This document shows positions 1 to 8,097 of a stretch of 33,843 bases of DNA, piece after piece (position 1 is the stretch's first letter; the number at the start of each line of letters is the position of its first letter). Position numbers and translations under genes: made by a program. Under the pieces are notes generated by a model. That model saw nothing but the letters and a program-made list of their open reading frames with translations, searched no databases and had not been told where the DNA came from. The stretch spans positions 1 through 33,843 of the forward strand of contig JAFQEV010000047.1 of assembly GCA_017398825.1 (NCBI GenBank), in the 5' to 3' direction. Origin of the DNA: Clostridia bacterium (lineage in GTDB: Bacteria > Bacillota > Clostridia > Christensenellales > Borkfalkiaceae).

Positions 1-714
1 GTTTTGAGCAACGGTTAAGGGGTGAAGGTCAACGATTCTTGCCTTCATATTAAGCCACTCGTCAATCTGAGCTTGCGTGGGGGGAACTGCAGGGTCAAAG
101 CCTTCGGGGAAGAAATCGGGAACAGGGTCGATAAACGCCATGTGACCAGTCCAACCCGGAGAAGAAGAACAAATATCAGCACCGCCTTCACCACACTCGG
201 TAATCATATCGGAGTAGTGAGCAATGTTCTCAGTAGTGGGATAGTGAACGTTTTCAAGAGGCATTCTAAGCTTTTCATCGATTTGGTAAACGAGGTATTT
301 AAGCATAGAGTGAGCAAAGCCTGCTTGATAGGTTTCGGGAGCGATATTACCGTCTTGATCAGCCCATTCGTCCATTGCGAACAAGTGAACGTTTCTACAA
401 TCTACTTGGAAGTAGTTGATAAGCTGTGCAAGAGGAATATAGGTGTCGGGCTCGGGGTTGCCGAGAATTAAGGTAATCTTTTTACCTTTTTCAGACGCCT
501 CTTTAATGCGAGCAAACAAAGTTGCGATTAAAACGGGATGGGGGTTCATCATAACCTTGATGTTGAACTCGGGGTGCTGGTCAGCTCTCGTGTGCTTTTC
601 AAGGTCAGTTCCGCTAATTTTGCGAAGTTTTTCGCAAAGCTCTCTATCCTTAAAAGGAACGAAAGACGCGGGGGTAAAATTAAAAGTTGTTGCGGGGTCA
701 AAAATTTTACTCAT
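1..714 (-). CDS. NagB-like sugar-phosphate isomerase/deaminase, 3' end cut by window edge
   Basis: The reading frame opens at an ATG at 714 and runs 238 codons to the window edge without a stop, so the C-terminus is missing. A GGAGAA ribosome binding site lies inside the end of the upstream nagA-like gene, whose stop is 2 bases away, so the two are translationally linked. The fold looks like the glucosamine-6-phosphate deaminase/6-phosphogluconolactonase family: residues 113-117 (AMDEW) match the catalytic Asp segment and residues 187-197 (GWTGHMAFIDP) match the NagB segment GxDGHIAFNEP. The second catalytic Asp of NagB is Thr189 here, while His191 is kept and the Glu is Asp196. Family membership is well supported. 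The true substrate may differ from glucosamine 6-phosphate. Confidence 0.85.
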   Translation of the reverse strand, partial: MSKIFDPATTFNFTPASFVPFKDRELCEKLRKISGTDLEKHTRADQHPEFNIKVMMNPHPVLIATLFARIKEASEKGKKITLILGNPEPDTYIPLAQLINYFQVDCRNVHLFAMDEWADQDGNIAPETYQAGFAHSMLKYLVYQIDEKLRMPLENVHYPTTENIAHYSDMITECGEGGADICSSSPGWTGHMAFIDPVPDFFPEGFDPAVPPTQAQIDEWLNMKARIVDLHPLTVAQN

Positions 715-716
715 TT

Positions 717-1850
717 TTATTCTCCTTTAATAATTGTTTTTATTACGTTAAATTTATCGTCGACAATAATTAAGTCGGCGTAATTACCTTCTTCAATGTA
801 TCCCACTTTTTTAAGTTTGGTGGCTTGAGCAGGGTTGTAGGACGCAAACCTAAACGCGTCCACAATAGAACAGCCCGTATGAACCATAAAGTTACGGCAC
901 GCAATATCAAGCGTTAAGCCAGAACCTGCAATTTCACCAGCGTTGTCAAAGTGGATATCCGTAGCCTCTTCAAAGCCCTCGGGGATAGGTCCGTCACATA
1001 CGAACTGGTCGGAAATAAGAATAACCCTATCGTCACCTTTAACGCGCCTTACAAGCCTCTGCATGTACGGAACTACGTGAATTCCCATCTTATCCGAGAT
1101 AAGCTCTGCATAAATTTCACGGTTATAGTTAACCGCCTCGTCAACACAAACGCCACGACACTCGGAATAATGTTCAATAGTACCCGTCGCGTTGGTGTGG
1201 TGGGTTGCTATTCTTAAGCCGTAGGGGATAAACCTCTCCACTTGCTCGGGAGTTGCCTCGCTGTGAGCAACTGCAAACGTTATATCGGGGATAACCTCTA
1301 AAACGTTTTGAACGAACTCCATCGTTCCCTCTCTCTCGGGAGCAAAGCACCAAACCTTAGCGGTGTCTTTTACCCTGTGAACGATGTCTATATACTCTTC
1401 CTTAACGATAGCGTCCTTCCAAACGTTCTTATCGCGTTCACAACCAAAGTTGGGGCTGAGATACGGGCCTTCCATATAAAAACCTGCAAAGTTTTTAAAC
1501 TTGCCGTTATCTCTCGCCTTTAAAATATCGTCAACCGCCTTAATGTAGGCGTCTTTGTTGAGATTGTTATAGAGTGCGGGGAGAACGCCCGTTACGCCGT
1601 GCTTTAAAAGATATGCAGACGTTTTTTCCGGCTCTTCAAATATCCACATGTTATCAGCAGCGTGAGTGTGAATATCAATAAGACCTGGACCAACGTAATT
1701 ATCCTTTGCGTCGATAATTTCAGCACCGTCAGGAATGCTCACGTTTTTAGCTTTGCCGTACTTTAATATCTTATCCCCGTCGATAATAATCGTACCGTTT
1801 GGGATAAGGTGATCTCTCATAACGATTGTAGCGTTGATTATTGCTTTCAT
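717..1850 (-). CDS. nagA: N-acetylglucosamine-6-phosphate deacetylase-like amidohydrolase
   Basis: 377 residues, the usual NagA length. NagA removes the acetyl group from N-acetylglucosamine 6-phosphate in the cytosol, giving the substrate of NagB. Visible metal and catalytic positions are the HTH motif (His61, His63) after GPGLIDI, the MEGPY motif (Glu127), His196 in AHSEA, the His217-His218 pair in HHTNAT, and Asp281 in ISDQ. It is the first gene of the unit that ends with the NagB-like gene, and it has a good promoter with a palindrome at the transcription start. HHTNAT differs from the commoner HLFNAM of classic NagA, so together with the altered NagB partner the pair may act on a related amino sugar. 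Confidence 0.85.
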   Translation of the reverse strand: MKAIINATIVMRDHLIPNGTIIIDGDKILKYGKAKNVSIPDGAEIIDAKDNYVGPGLIDIHTHAADNMWIFEEPEKTSAYLLKHGVTGVLPALYNNLNKDAYIKAVDDILKARDNGKFKNFAGFYMEGPYLSPNFGCERDKNVWKDAIVKEEYIDIVHRVKDTAKVWCFAPEREGTMEFVQNVLEVIPDITFAVAHSEATPEQVERFIPYGLRIATHHTNATGTIEHYSECRGVCVDEAVNYNREIYAELISDKMGIHVVPYMQRLVRRVKGDDRVILISDQFVCDGPIPEGFEEATDIHFDNAGEIAGSGLTLDIACRNFMVHTGCSIVDAFRFASYNPAQATKLKKVGYIEEGNYADLIIVDDKFNVIKTIIKGE

Positions 1851-1859
1851 AATAACACC

Positions 1860-1877
1860 TTAATAATTTATTATTAA
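1860..1877. promoter_or_regulatory. Palindromic operator candidate at the nagA start site
   Basis: TTAATAAT and ATTATTAA form a perfect 8-base inverted repeat with a 2-base spacer, just downstream of the -10 box and over the expected transcription start. This position suits a repressor site. The regulator is not in the window, and the AT-rich composition makes chance palindromes more likely. Confidence 0.4.
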
Positions 1878-1881
1878 ATAA

Positions 1882-1910
1882 ATGATACATACCTTTTTGT
1901 TTTTTGTCAA
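1882..1910 (-). promoter_or_regulatory. Promoter of the nagA-like unit
   Basis: On the minus strand TTGACA (1905-1910) and TATCAT (1882-1887) are separated by 17 bases, ahead of the nagA-like ATG at 1850. Further upstream, GCAAACGTTTAC (1963-1974) resembles a LacI/GalR-family operator, but that is only a resemblance. Confidence 0.7.
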
Positions 1911-1989
1911 TACGAAATTAAATTTTTGAAAAACATTTTACGATTTTACAAAAATAAAGGGGGCAAACGTTTACTTTTGAGCAAAAAAT

Positions 1990-2011
1990 AAGGCAAGATC
2001 CTTCTTGCCTT
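1990..2011 (-). terminator. Terminator of the CapA-hydrolase-NagD-like unit
   Basis: AAGGCAAGA and TCTTGCCTT form a 9-base stem with a 4-base loop, followed on the minus strand by a TTATTTTTT tract, right after the stop of the HAD gene. Confidence 0.8.
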
Positions 2012-2016
2012 GAATT

Positions 2017-2793
2017 TTATTCTTGTATAAGTGATTTTACGCTATCAACAACGTATTTGGGGCGGTAGGGGAATTTGTCAATATCCTCAAGCGCTGTAAC
2101 GCCCGTGAGAACTAAAACTGTATCGAGGTTTGACTCTATTCCAGCAATGATATCGGTATCCATGCGGTCACCTATAAACGCAATGTCACAGCTGTGGCAG
2201 TCAATAAAGTTAAGACCGTGGCGGAGCATCAATGGGTTTGGCTTTCCTACGAAATACGCCTTTTTGCCCGTAGCAATTTCAATGGGAGAGATGAGCGCGC
2301 CGGTTGCAGGCATAATTCCCTTTTCGGTAACGCCTACGGTATCGGGGTTAGCGCCGATAAGCTTTGCGCCCTTGCGAACTAAGTCGATTGCCTTTTCAAG
2401 CTTTTCAAAATTGTAAGTTCTCGTTTCGCCAAGCACAACGTAATCGGGGTTAACGTCGTTCATATAAATCTTTTTATCATACATCGCCTTTGTAAGCGCT
2501 GCCTCGCCTATAACGTACGCGGTGCAGTCAGGCTTTTGCGAGGATAAAAACTCGGCGGTTGCCATAGCACTCGTATAAAAATGGTCGGCTGAAACTTTTA
2601 AACCCATGCGAGCAAGTTTCATTGAAAGCTCGTCGGGCGTGCGCTCGGGGCTATTTGTAAGGAATATAAATTTCTTATCGTTTTCAACTAAAAAATCAAT
2701 GAATTCTCTAACGCCGTCAAGCACCTCGTTGCCGTGATAAATAACGCCGTCCATATCGATTATAAAACCTTGTTTTTCTAAAACCTTATGCAT
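2017..2793 (-). CDS. HAD-IIA family sugar phosphatase, NagD-like
   Basis: 258 residues, matching the NagD/AraL/p-nitrophenylphosphatase subfamily of HAD hydrolases. The HAD motifs appear in order: DMDGV near residue 14 with the nucleophile and acid Asp, FLTNSP near 44-49 with the phosphate-binding Thr, GKPNP near 183-187 with the Lys, and FIGDRMDTD near 206-214 with the metal-binding Asp. Enzymes of this type dephosphorylate small sugar or nucleotide phosphates in the cytosol. It is the last gene of a minus-strand unit after the alpha/beta hydrolase, with a 9-base gap. The closeness to nagA fits the common nagD neighbourhood, but it lies upstream of the nagA promoter and is a separate transcript. 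Substrate unknown. Confidence 0.85.
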   Translation of the reverse strand: MHKVLEKQGFIIDMDGVIYHGNEVLDGVREFIDFLVENDKKFIFLTNSPERTPDELSMKLARMGLKVSADHFYTSAMATAEFLSSQKPDCTAYVIGEAALTKAMYDKKIYMNDVNPDYVVLGETRTYNFEKLEKAIDLVRKGAKLIGANPDTVGVTEKGIMPATGALISPIEIATGKKAYFVGKPNPLMLRHGLNFIDCHSCDIAFIGDRMDTDIIAGIESNLDTVLVLTGVTALEDIDKFPYRPKYVVDSVKSLIQE

Positions 2794-2802
2794 AAAACCA
2801 CC

Positions 2803-3747
2803 TTATAAGTTAATTTTCTTGTCAAATTCTCTGATTGCATTAAAATACTCAGTTGCGCCTATAACGTAGGCTAAACCGTGCCCAGCACCGTCTACTAAGA
2901 GGATAGATTTTTCCGTTTTGCAAGCTTTAAAATTATCCTCGCTCATATAAGAGGGAACAAACTCGTCCGTCTTGCCGTGTATAAACATTACAGGTACTTT
3001 CGCGTTTGCGAGCGCTTTTTCGCAATCGGCATCATCTAAATTAAACTTGCCGAAAATTTTAGCGCTGAGCTTTATTATAGGATAAAACAAAAATGCAGGC
3101 AAGTAAAGTTTTTTAATTACTTTTATTATTATTTTTTTTGCCGAAGAATAACCGCAGTCGGCAATAATTCCCTTAACGGTGGGAGGGAGTTCAAGCTCAC
3201 TTGCAAGCATAACGGTGCTTGCGCCCATTGAAATTCCGGTAAGGAGTAAACTAACGCTATCGCCAAATCGCTCGTATGCGTAGTTAGCCCAAGAAAGCGC
3301 GTCAAGCTTTTCGCGCACGCCAAACGTTATGAGATTGCCGTCACTTTTCGCTTGCCCGCGTTGGTCAACGATAATTGTACTTCTCTTTAATGAAAAACAG
3401 CGTTGAACACCACCTGCCAAATCTCTTTCGGAATTTCCTCGATAGCCGTGGAACATAATTTCAATCGGTGCGCCCTTTTCATACTCGTAAAATCTACCGC
3501 GCAGAGTAAGCCCGTCGTAAGATTTTATCTCAACGTCCTCGTGAGGAATTTTTCTCGCCTCTTTTTGCCAAGCAATCATTTGCTCTCTGTGAGGAATATA
3601 TATCTTTCCCTTTGGAACGTTAAACTCATCGTAACGCTTTTGCTTTTTGGTCGTTTTAAAAACGAGAAAGTAGCAAAAATACACAATACCGAAAAACAAA
3701 ATCAAAGCGGAAATTATTATGATTAAAGAAACTAATATAGGGTGCAT
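2803..3747 (-). CDS. Membrane-anchored alpha/beta hydrolase
   Basis: 314 residues from the ATG at 3747, which follows the upstream capA-like stop by one base with AAGG about 7 bases ahead. A longer frame beginning at a TTG at 3765 is possible but less likely. Residues 4-30 form one hydrophobic helix, probably a membrane anchor. An alpha/beta hydrolase domain follows: HGYRG near 100-104 (oxyanion region), nucleophile Ser173 in GISMG, Asp261 in HGKTDEF and His290 in GAGHG. This is the layout of the BEM46/YfhR-like group of putative esterases. The substrate cannot be told. Close linkage to the CapA-like gene suggests a shared envelope-related role, which is an inference. Confidence 0.85.
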   Translation of the reverse strand: MHPILVSLIIIISALILFFGIVYFCYFLVFKTTKKQKRYDEFNVPKGKIYIPHREQMIAWQKEARKIPHEDVEIKSYDGLTLRGRFYEYEKGAPIEIMFHGYRGNSERDLAGGVQRCFSLKRSTIIVDQRGQAKSDGNLITFGVREKLDALSWANYAYERFGDSVSLLLTGISMGASTVMLASELELPPTVKGIIADCGYSSAKKIIIKVIKKLYLPAFLFYPIIKLSAKIFGKFNLDDADCEKALANAKVPVMFIHGKTDEFVPSYMSEDNFKACKTEKSILLVDGAGHGLAYVIGATEYFNAIREFDKKINL

Positions 3748-3748
3748 G

Positions 3749-5056
3749 TTAAACCTTAATTTCAATCACGTTATCTTCAAGCTTAAGTTCAGTTCCGTAA
3801 GGTGTGGATAATCTTGTCAAAGTATTGAAAATCTCTTTAGCCTCTTCACCCTTAGCGTGATAGGGAAGTCCGTTTAATTTACCTTCACGCTCAAAACCAG
3901 CAACGGTTGGCATTAGTTTTAAAGAGATAAGATTATCTCCCTCAAATTCCATAAGTGGAACGGCACTTAAAAAGTTACATCTATGCGTTTGTAAGCCTAT
4001 AGCCCCGTTTTTAGAGCGTTTCATAAGCGCCTCGTATGCAGTTGCGTTTATATCTAAGTCGTATTTGAGCATAAAATCTGCAGGGAGAAGGGGAACTCTC
4101 ATACCTTGATAGATAAAATCTCCTAGCGAGTAGAAAATGGGCTTTCCTTTATATATTTCGATAGGTCTAAGTTGGTGCGTTCCACCGCCTATCATAGCGT
4201 CTGCGCCAGCGTCAATACACGCCTTTGAAAGCTCTTCTAAGTATTCGGGAATTTCCTCGTGCGAGGTTTTACCTATATCGTGGCAATGAATTAAGATTAA
4301 TACTATATCGTAAACATCCTTAGCCTCTCTTATGGCGTTCGTAATTCTCTCTTTATCCTTTTTATCGCACTCAGTGCGTTTTTTACTACCGTTAGAGCAA
4401 AACTTTAAAGGACCAAGCGTTAAAACACCGTCCTCGTCAGGCAACGAGAAACCTTCGTCAATCAATATGTTATAGTAACCATTTATGTCAGAATAATCAG
4501 CGATCTTTTTAAGTTGTTCTTCCATTTTGGAAGTTATAGGATAATAGGTGTTAAAACCAACGTAGTTAACGCCAGGGCGACCTTTAAGCGTTTTAGTTGT
4601 ATAACCTGCCTTAGATGCCTCGTTGTACTCAGCGGTAACTGCAAAAATAGCTACTTTTTTGCCGTTTACATTAAGTACTGCAGGCGCACTTGCCTCTTCC
4701 ATGTTTTTGCCCGTGCCTGAGTGATAAAGATTTCTTTTTTCAAGCTCGTTTATGGTAGAGATCAAGCCGTGATAAGAGTAGTCCATGCAATGATTGTTAG
4801 CTGTGCCATAATAATTAAATCCGTACTTAGTTAAATCGTCAAAAACATGAGGCTCGACGTTTATCCACGTTCCACCGCTATATGCGTTTGGAAAGTCGCC
4901 AAAATTTTCAATGGTAGTTTCAAGGTTTACAATTCTAACGTCACCTTTATTTATAAAAGATGATACCTCTTGCATATCGCTTGAGTATTCGTTTGGGATA
5001 TCGGCAACGAAAAGAGCGTCGCCACAAGCAGTAATCTTTATCTTATTTTTTTCCAT
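3749..5056 (-). CDS. CapA-family metallophosphatase-like protein
   Basis: 435 residues of the CapA (poly-gamma-glutamate synthesis) family, a branch of the calcineurin-like metallophosphatase fold. Visible motifs are the CGDALF segment with Asp13, VNLETTIE with Glu46, ANNH with Asn88-His89, an IHCHD segment, and the family hallmark GGGTHQLRPIEIYKGKPIFY leading into SLGDF. No signal peptide or membrane helix is seen, so it appears cytosolic, unlike the membrane-anchored CapA of capsule operons, and no capBC genes are nearby. It is the first gene of the unit with the alpha/beta hydrolase and the NagD-like phosphatase. True biochemical function is unknown. Confidence 0.85.
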   Translation of the reverse strand: MEKNKIKITACGDALFVADIPNEYSSDMQEVSSFINKGDVRIVNLETTIENFGDFPNAYSGGTWINVEPHVFDDLTKYGFNYYGTANNHCMDYSYHGLISTINELEKRNLYHSGTGKNMEEASAPAVLNVNGKKVAIFAVTAEYNEASKAGYTTKTLKGRPGVNYVGFNTYYPITSKMEEQLKKIADYSDINGYYNILIDEGFSLPDEDGVLTLGPLKFCSNGSKKRTECDKKDKERITNAIREAKDVYDIVLILIHCHDIGKTSHEEIPEYLEELSKACIDAGADAMIGGGTHQLRPIEIYKGKPIFYSLGDFIYQGMRVPLLPADFMLKYDLDINATAYEALMKRSKNGAIGLQTHRCNFLSAVPLMEFEGDNLISLKLMPTVAGFEREGKLNGLPYHAKGEEAKEIFNTLTRLSTPYGTELKLEDNVIEIKV

Positions 5057-5080
5057 TTTGATGTTACCTCGTAGATAATA

Positions 5081-5109
5081 ATTATAGCAAATATTAAAAT
5101 TTCAGTCAA
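5081..5109 (-). promoter_or_regulatory. Promoter of the CapA-family unit
   Basis: On the minus strand TTGACT (5104-5109) and TATAAT (5081-5086) are 17 bases apart. A GAGG ribosome binding site precedes the ATG at 5056. Confidence 0.8.
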
Positions 5110-5162
5110 CAAGGAAAAGATGACAAGATTTACATATTTTTTGATTGATTTTACATACAATT

Positions 5163-5194
5163 TGGCTTTTAAATGTGATAAATTAGTATTAACT
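5163..5194 (+). promoter_or_regulatory. Probable promoter of the ceramidase-like gene
   Basis: TTGGCT and TAGTAT lie about 16 bases apart upstream of a strong GGAGG ribosome binding site and the ATG at 5216. It diverges from the CapA promoter. Confidence 0.5.
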
Positions 5195-5215
5195 TAAATT
5201 TTTGCGGAGGATTCT

Positions 5216-6703
5216 ATGAATAAGGTTAAGTTTGGTTGGGCAGAAGAGAGCTTAATGCCAAATGGGAAAAATATAAGGCTTGCAGGTCAGTTTTACGAGA
5301 GAATTTCAAACGCTGTTGACACGCCTATCACCGTAACTGCGTTTGCTGTAGAAAGTGGTAACGACCAAATGATTATTTGTTCTTGCGATTTAGCAGGCGT
5401 TGGCTGTTCTTTAAACGCTGAGGTAAAAGAGATGCTCAAAGATAAACTTCCCATCTCAGTTGACAAGGTTATCATAAACGCAACTCACACTCACGCCTCG
5501 CACGTGTATACCCAAAGCAATCTTATAAAAGGGAACCTAAATTCGTTCGAGTACTTAAAAACCGTTATTCCTAAGGATATGGAATACGTTCCTCACGTAT
5601 CTGGTAAAGATTATTTAGACCCAAACGACGCTCGTGATTTAATTGCAAACGCAATCGTAAACGCAGTAGTTAAGGCTTGGGAAAACAGAAAAGAAGGTTT
5701 ATATCAAAACGCGTTCGGTAGGGCGGTTATCGGCATGAATAGGCGCGTTTGCTTTGACGATGGTTCCGCTCAAATGTGGGGCGATACCAACAGCGCTAAC
5801 TTTGAAATGCTCGAAAGTGGAAACGATAGCGGTATCGAGCTTATCTATATATTTGATACCGATAAAAACTTGACTGGTGTAGTTGCAAACGTAGCATGCC
5901 CATCTCAAGTTATGGAGCATAGAAATTACATTTCGGCAGATTACTGGGGTCAACTTAAACTTCATCTTGATAAGAAATTTGGTAGAAAGATTTTCGTGCT
6001 TGGGCTTTGCTCGGCGGCAGGCGATCAATGCCCGAGAGATATGATTAGATGGGTAAACGGCGAAACGCCCGTTGACGATCCCAACATTGAAAGGCTTGAT
6101 TATATCGAAAGAAGGGCAGATCCCTCTATGTTCGACCTTTCAGGCTTAAAAGTAGTTGGAAGAAGGCTTGCAAACGAGGTTATCGGCGTTTACGAAGAGC
6201 TTTCGGATAATTATAAAGACGAGGGCGTGTTAATCCACGAAACCTTTACTTTAAAAATGCCTTTAAGGCGCGTTACGATGAAAGAGTATAACGAATCGCT
6301 TGAAAAAATCAATTCTTTTATCGACAAAAACCGCGGTAAAAAGATTAACTATCGCGATAACGCTAAACTTCACATATATTCTGGAAACGTACAAAGGTAT
6401 AAACTCCAACACACCACCGATACTTTCGATAACGAAATTCACGTTATTCGATTTGGCGATATTGCAATCGCTACTAACCCTTACGAACTCTTCCTCGATT
6501 ACGGCAATAGAATAAGGGCGAGGAGCAGGGCAAAACAAACTATTTTAATTCAACTTGCTTGCGGTTCGCTCGGTTATCTTCCTACGGAAAGAGCGGAAAA
6601 AGGCTCGCATTACTCCGCGTATATCTCAAGTGGATTTGCTGGGCACGAGGGTGGAGATTTGCTCGTTCGCGAAACAGTTACTAAAATTAACGAAAAGTTT
6701 TAA
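5216..6703 (+). CDS. Neutral/alkaline ceramidase N-terminal-domain-like protein, cytosolic
   Basis: 495 residues resembling bacterial proteins that carry the neutral/alkaline non-lysosomal ceramidase N-terminal domain: the N-terminal GWAEE start, CDLAG near 57-61, and NATHTHASH (His91, His93), a zinc-binding segment in ceramidases. Neutral ceramidases have a nucleophile Ser in a GDVSPN motif. The matching segment here reads GDQCPR, with Cys272 in that place. There is no signal peptide, so unlike secreted ceramidases it would act inside the cell. The C-terminal part (GDIAIATNPYELFLDYG) is also typical of this group. Downstream genes for a transporter and a sugar isomerase suggest a role in carbohydrate or glycoconjugate breakdown rather than ceramide hydrolysis. 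Start supported by GGAGG. Confidence 0.8.
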   Translation: MNKVKFGWAEESLMPNGKNIRLAGQFYERISNAVDTPITVTAFAVESGNDQMIICSCDLAGVGCSLNAEVKEMLKDKLPISVDKVIINATHTHASHVYTQSNLIKGNLNSFEYLKTVIPKDMEYVPHVSGKDYLDPNDARDLIANAIVNAVVKAWENRKEGLYQNAFGRAVIGMNRRVCFDDGSAQMWGDTNSANFEMLESGNDSGIELIYIFDTDKNLTGVVANVACPSQVMEHRNYISADYWGQLKLHLDKKFGRKIFVLGLCSAAGDQCPRDMIRWVNGETPVDDPNIERLDYIERRADPSMFDLSGLKVVGRRLANEVIGVYEELSDNYKDEGVLIHETFTLKMPLRRVTMKEYNESLEKINSFIDKNRGKKINYRDNAKLHIYSGNVQRYKLQHTTDTFDNEIHVIRFGDIAIATNPYELFLDYGNRIRARSRAKQTILIQLACGSLGYLPTERAEKGSHYSAYISSGFAGHEGGDLLVRETVTKINEKF

Positions 6704-6710
6704 ATTTGAG

Positions 6711-6739
6711 TTGACTTAATAGTTTTAAAAGCGTATAGT
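6711..6739 (+). promoter_or_regulatory. Promoter of the transporter-isomerase pair
   Basis: TTGACT (6711-6716) and TATAGT (6734-6739) are exactly 17 bases apart, directly after the ceramidase-like gene. Confidence 0.75.
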
Positions 6740-6761
6740 TTAAGTAATTGTTTTACTTAAA
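6739..6761 (+). promoter_or_regulatory. Inverted repeat in the leader, next to the ribosome binding site
   Basis: TTTAAGTAA and TTACTTAAA form a perfect 9-base inverted repeat with a 5-base spacer, directly after the -10 box and running into the AAAGGTGA ribosome binding site of the transporter gene. It could be a repressor operator at the transcription start or an RNA hairpin hindering ribosome access. Confidence 0.5.
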
Positions 6762-6769
6762 GGTGACCT

Positions 6770-8053
6770 ATGAAAACAGCGCTTAATAGAAAATACAATA
6801 CTTTCGTGTTCATTATAATTTTCGTGTACATGTCAATGATGTTTGCAAAAAACATCTTTAACGCGGAAATTATTGAAATTATTGAGGTGTTTGATTCAAC
6901 GGCAACGATTACGAGCTTAGTTAATCTAACTTATTACGTAGTTTACGGTATCTATCAACTCTTTTTAGTTTTCTTATTAGAGAGGATAAATTTAAAAAAT
7001 TACATAGTTGTAACACTCTCTGCATCTTCCGTTCTCACCATACTTATAGGCGTGCTTGGAAACATGGGTGTAGGCATGGTTGCGCTCTTTATCATTTTTG
7101 CTTTAAACGGCGTATTGCAGGCGGCATTTTACGCTGCTGGCGTAAGGCTCACCGTTAAATATCTCTCTAAAGAAAAATACATGTTGACGACTAAGCTTTA
7201 CTCAATAGGTCAAGTAGGTTCACTTTCGCTTGCTTATCTCGTTTGTTCAGCGTTCGTAGCTATATCGAGATGGGATATTCCGTTCACTATTGCAGGAATT
7301 TTATTTTTTATTTCGGTTATTACTTTTGCCGTTTTGTATAACCCAACGGTAAAGGGCATTTTAGCGCTTGGGCACGTTTCTCAAGAAAATACTAAAAAAT
7401 CGGCAGATAGGTCGATTATAAGCGTAAAAACTAAAAACGTAGAGATTGTTTTTATGGTAATTGTATGCGTAATGATGCTCGCATCTAACGTGTGCTTTTA
7501 TTCTATCAACAACTGGTTTTCAAAGATACTTTACGAGGTTCACGGAGTACCTAAATCTTTTTCAATCTTGCTTAGCGTTTCGGTATCTATATCGGTTGCG
7601 ATTGCAACTACCACGGGTATTACCATATACGATAAAATGAAGAATATGCACGTACTTGCGATAGGTGGGTTCGCTTTGTCGTTTGTGTTAGCGTTACTTC
7701 TCGTGTTCTTGTACGATAAAAACGTTGTGGCAACAATAATACTTTGTATCACTTTTATATCGGCTATATGTATGGCGAAAGGTGGATATACGGGCGTAAC
7801 TGCTTATAGAATTAAAAATATTATTGAGCCGGGTAAGTATTCGCTTATAACTAATGCAATGGCGTCTTTCTCGGCAGGTTGTGCTCCAACGCTTATGAGT
7901 TTCGTGTTTGAAACGTTCGGTTGGGCGAATTCTTTTATAATGGTAACGGTTCTATGTGTGATTACCGTTGTTTTAGGCTTTGCTTTCATGCTTTTTGAAA
8001 GAAAGCTAATATTTAGTTATAACGATGATAAATTATTAGCAAAAGCGTTATAA
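6770..8053 (+). CDS. Major facilitator superfamily transporter
   Basis: 427 residues with about twelve hydrophobic helices in two groups of six around a charged central loop near 195-220, the MFS layout. The overall look is closest to the organophosphate:H+ or sugar-phosphate type branch, but no diagnostic motif fixes the substrate. It has its own promoter and is followed 44 bases later by the fucose/arabinose isomerase-like gene, so a sugar or sugar derivative is the likely cargo. The ATG at 6770 is supported by AAAGGTGA. Confidence 0.8.
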   Translation: MKTALNRKYNTFVFIIIFVYMSMMFAKNIFNAEIIEIIEVFDSTATITSLVNLTYYVVYGIYQLFLVFLLERINLKNYIVVTLSASSVLTILIGVLGNMGVGMVALFIIFALNGVLQAAFYAAGVRLTVKYLSKEKYMLTTKLYSIGQVGSLSLAYLVCSAFVAISRWDIPFTIAGILFFISVITFAVLYNPTVKGILALGHVSQENTKKSADRSIISVKTKNVEIVFMVIVCVMMLASNVCFYSINNWFSKILYEVHGVPKSFSILLSVSVSISVAIATTTGITIYDKMKNMHVLAIGGFALSFVLALLLVFLYDKNVVATIILCITFISAICMAKGGYTGVTAYRIKNIIEPGKYSLITNAMASFSAGCAPTLMSFVFETFGWANSFIMVTVLCVITVVLGFAFMLFERKLIFSYNDDKLLAKAL

Positions 8054-8054
8054 T

Positions 8055-8074
8055 CCAAACGTCTTCTCGTTTGG
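8055..8074 (+). other. Intergenic hairpin between transporter and isomerase genes
   Basis: CCAAACG and CGTTTGG form a 7-base stem with a 6-base loop. No T-tract follows, so it is more likely an mRNA-stability or processing hairpin than a terminator. Confidence 0.5.
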
Positions 8075-8097
8075 CGCTTTGCTAAATGGGAGGTTTT

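Noticed and set aside
22-783. Open frames on the plus strand over the first 780 bases
   Set aside because: They are shadows of the NagB-like and NagA-like genes on the minus strand, whose proteins carry clear family motifs.
3747-3765. TTG start at 3765 for the alpha/beta hydrolase
   Set aside because: The ATG at 3747 directly follows the upstream stop and has AAGG at a good distance.
3749-5056. Capsule (poly-gamma-glutamate) synthesis locus
   Set aside because: Only a cytosolic CapA-like protein is present; capB, capC and an export anchor are absent.
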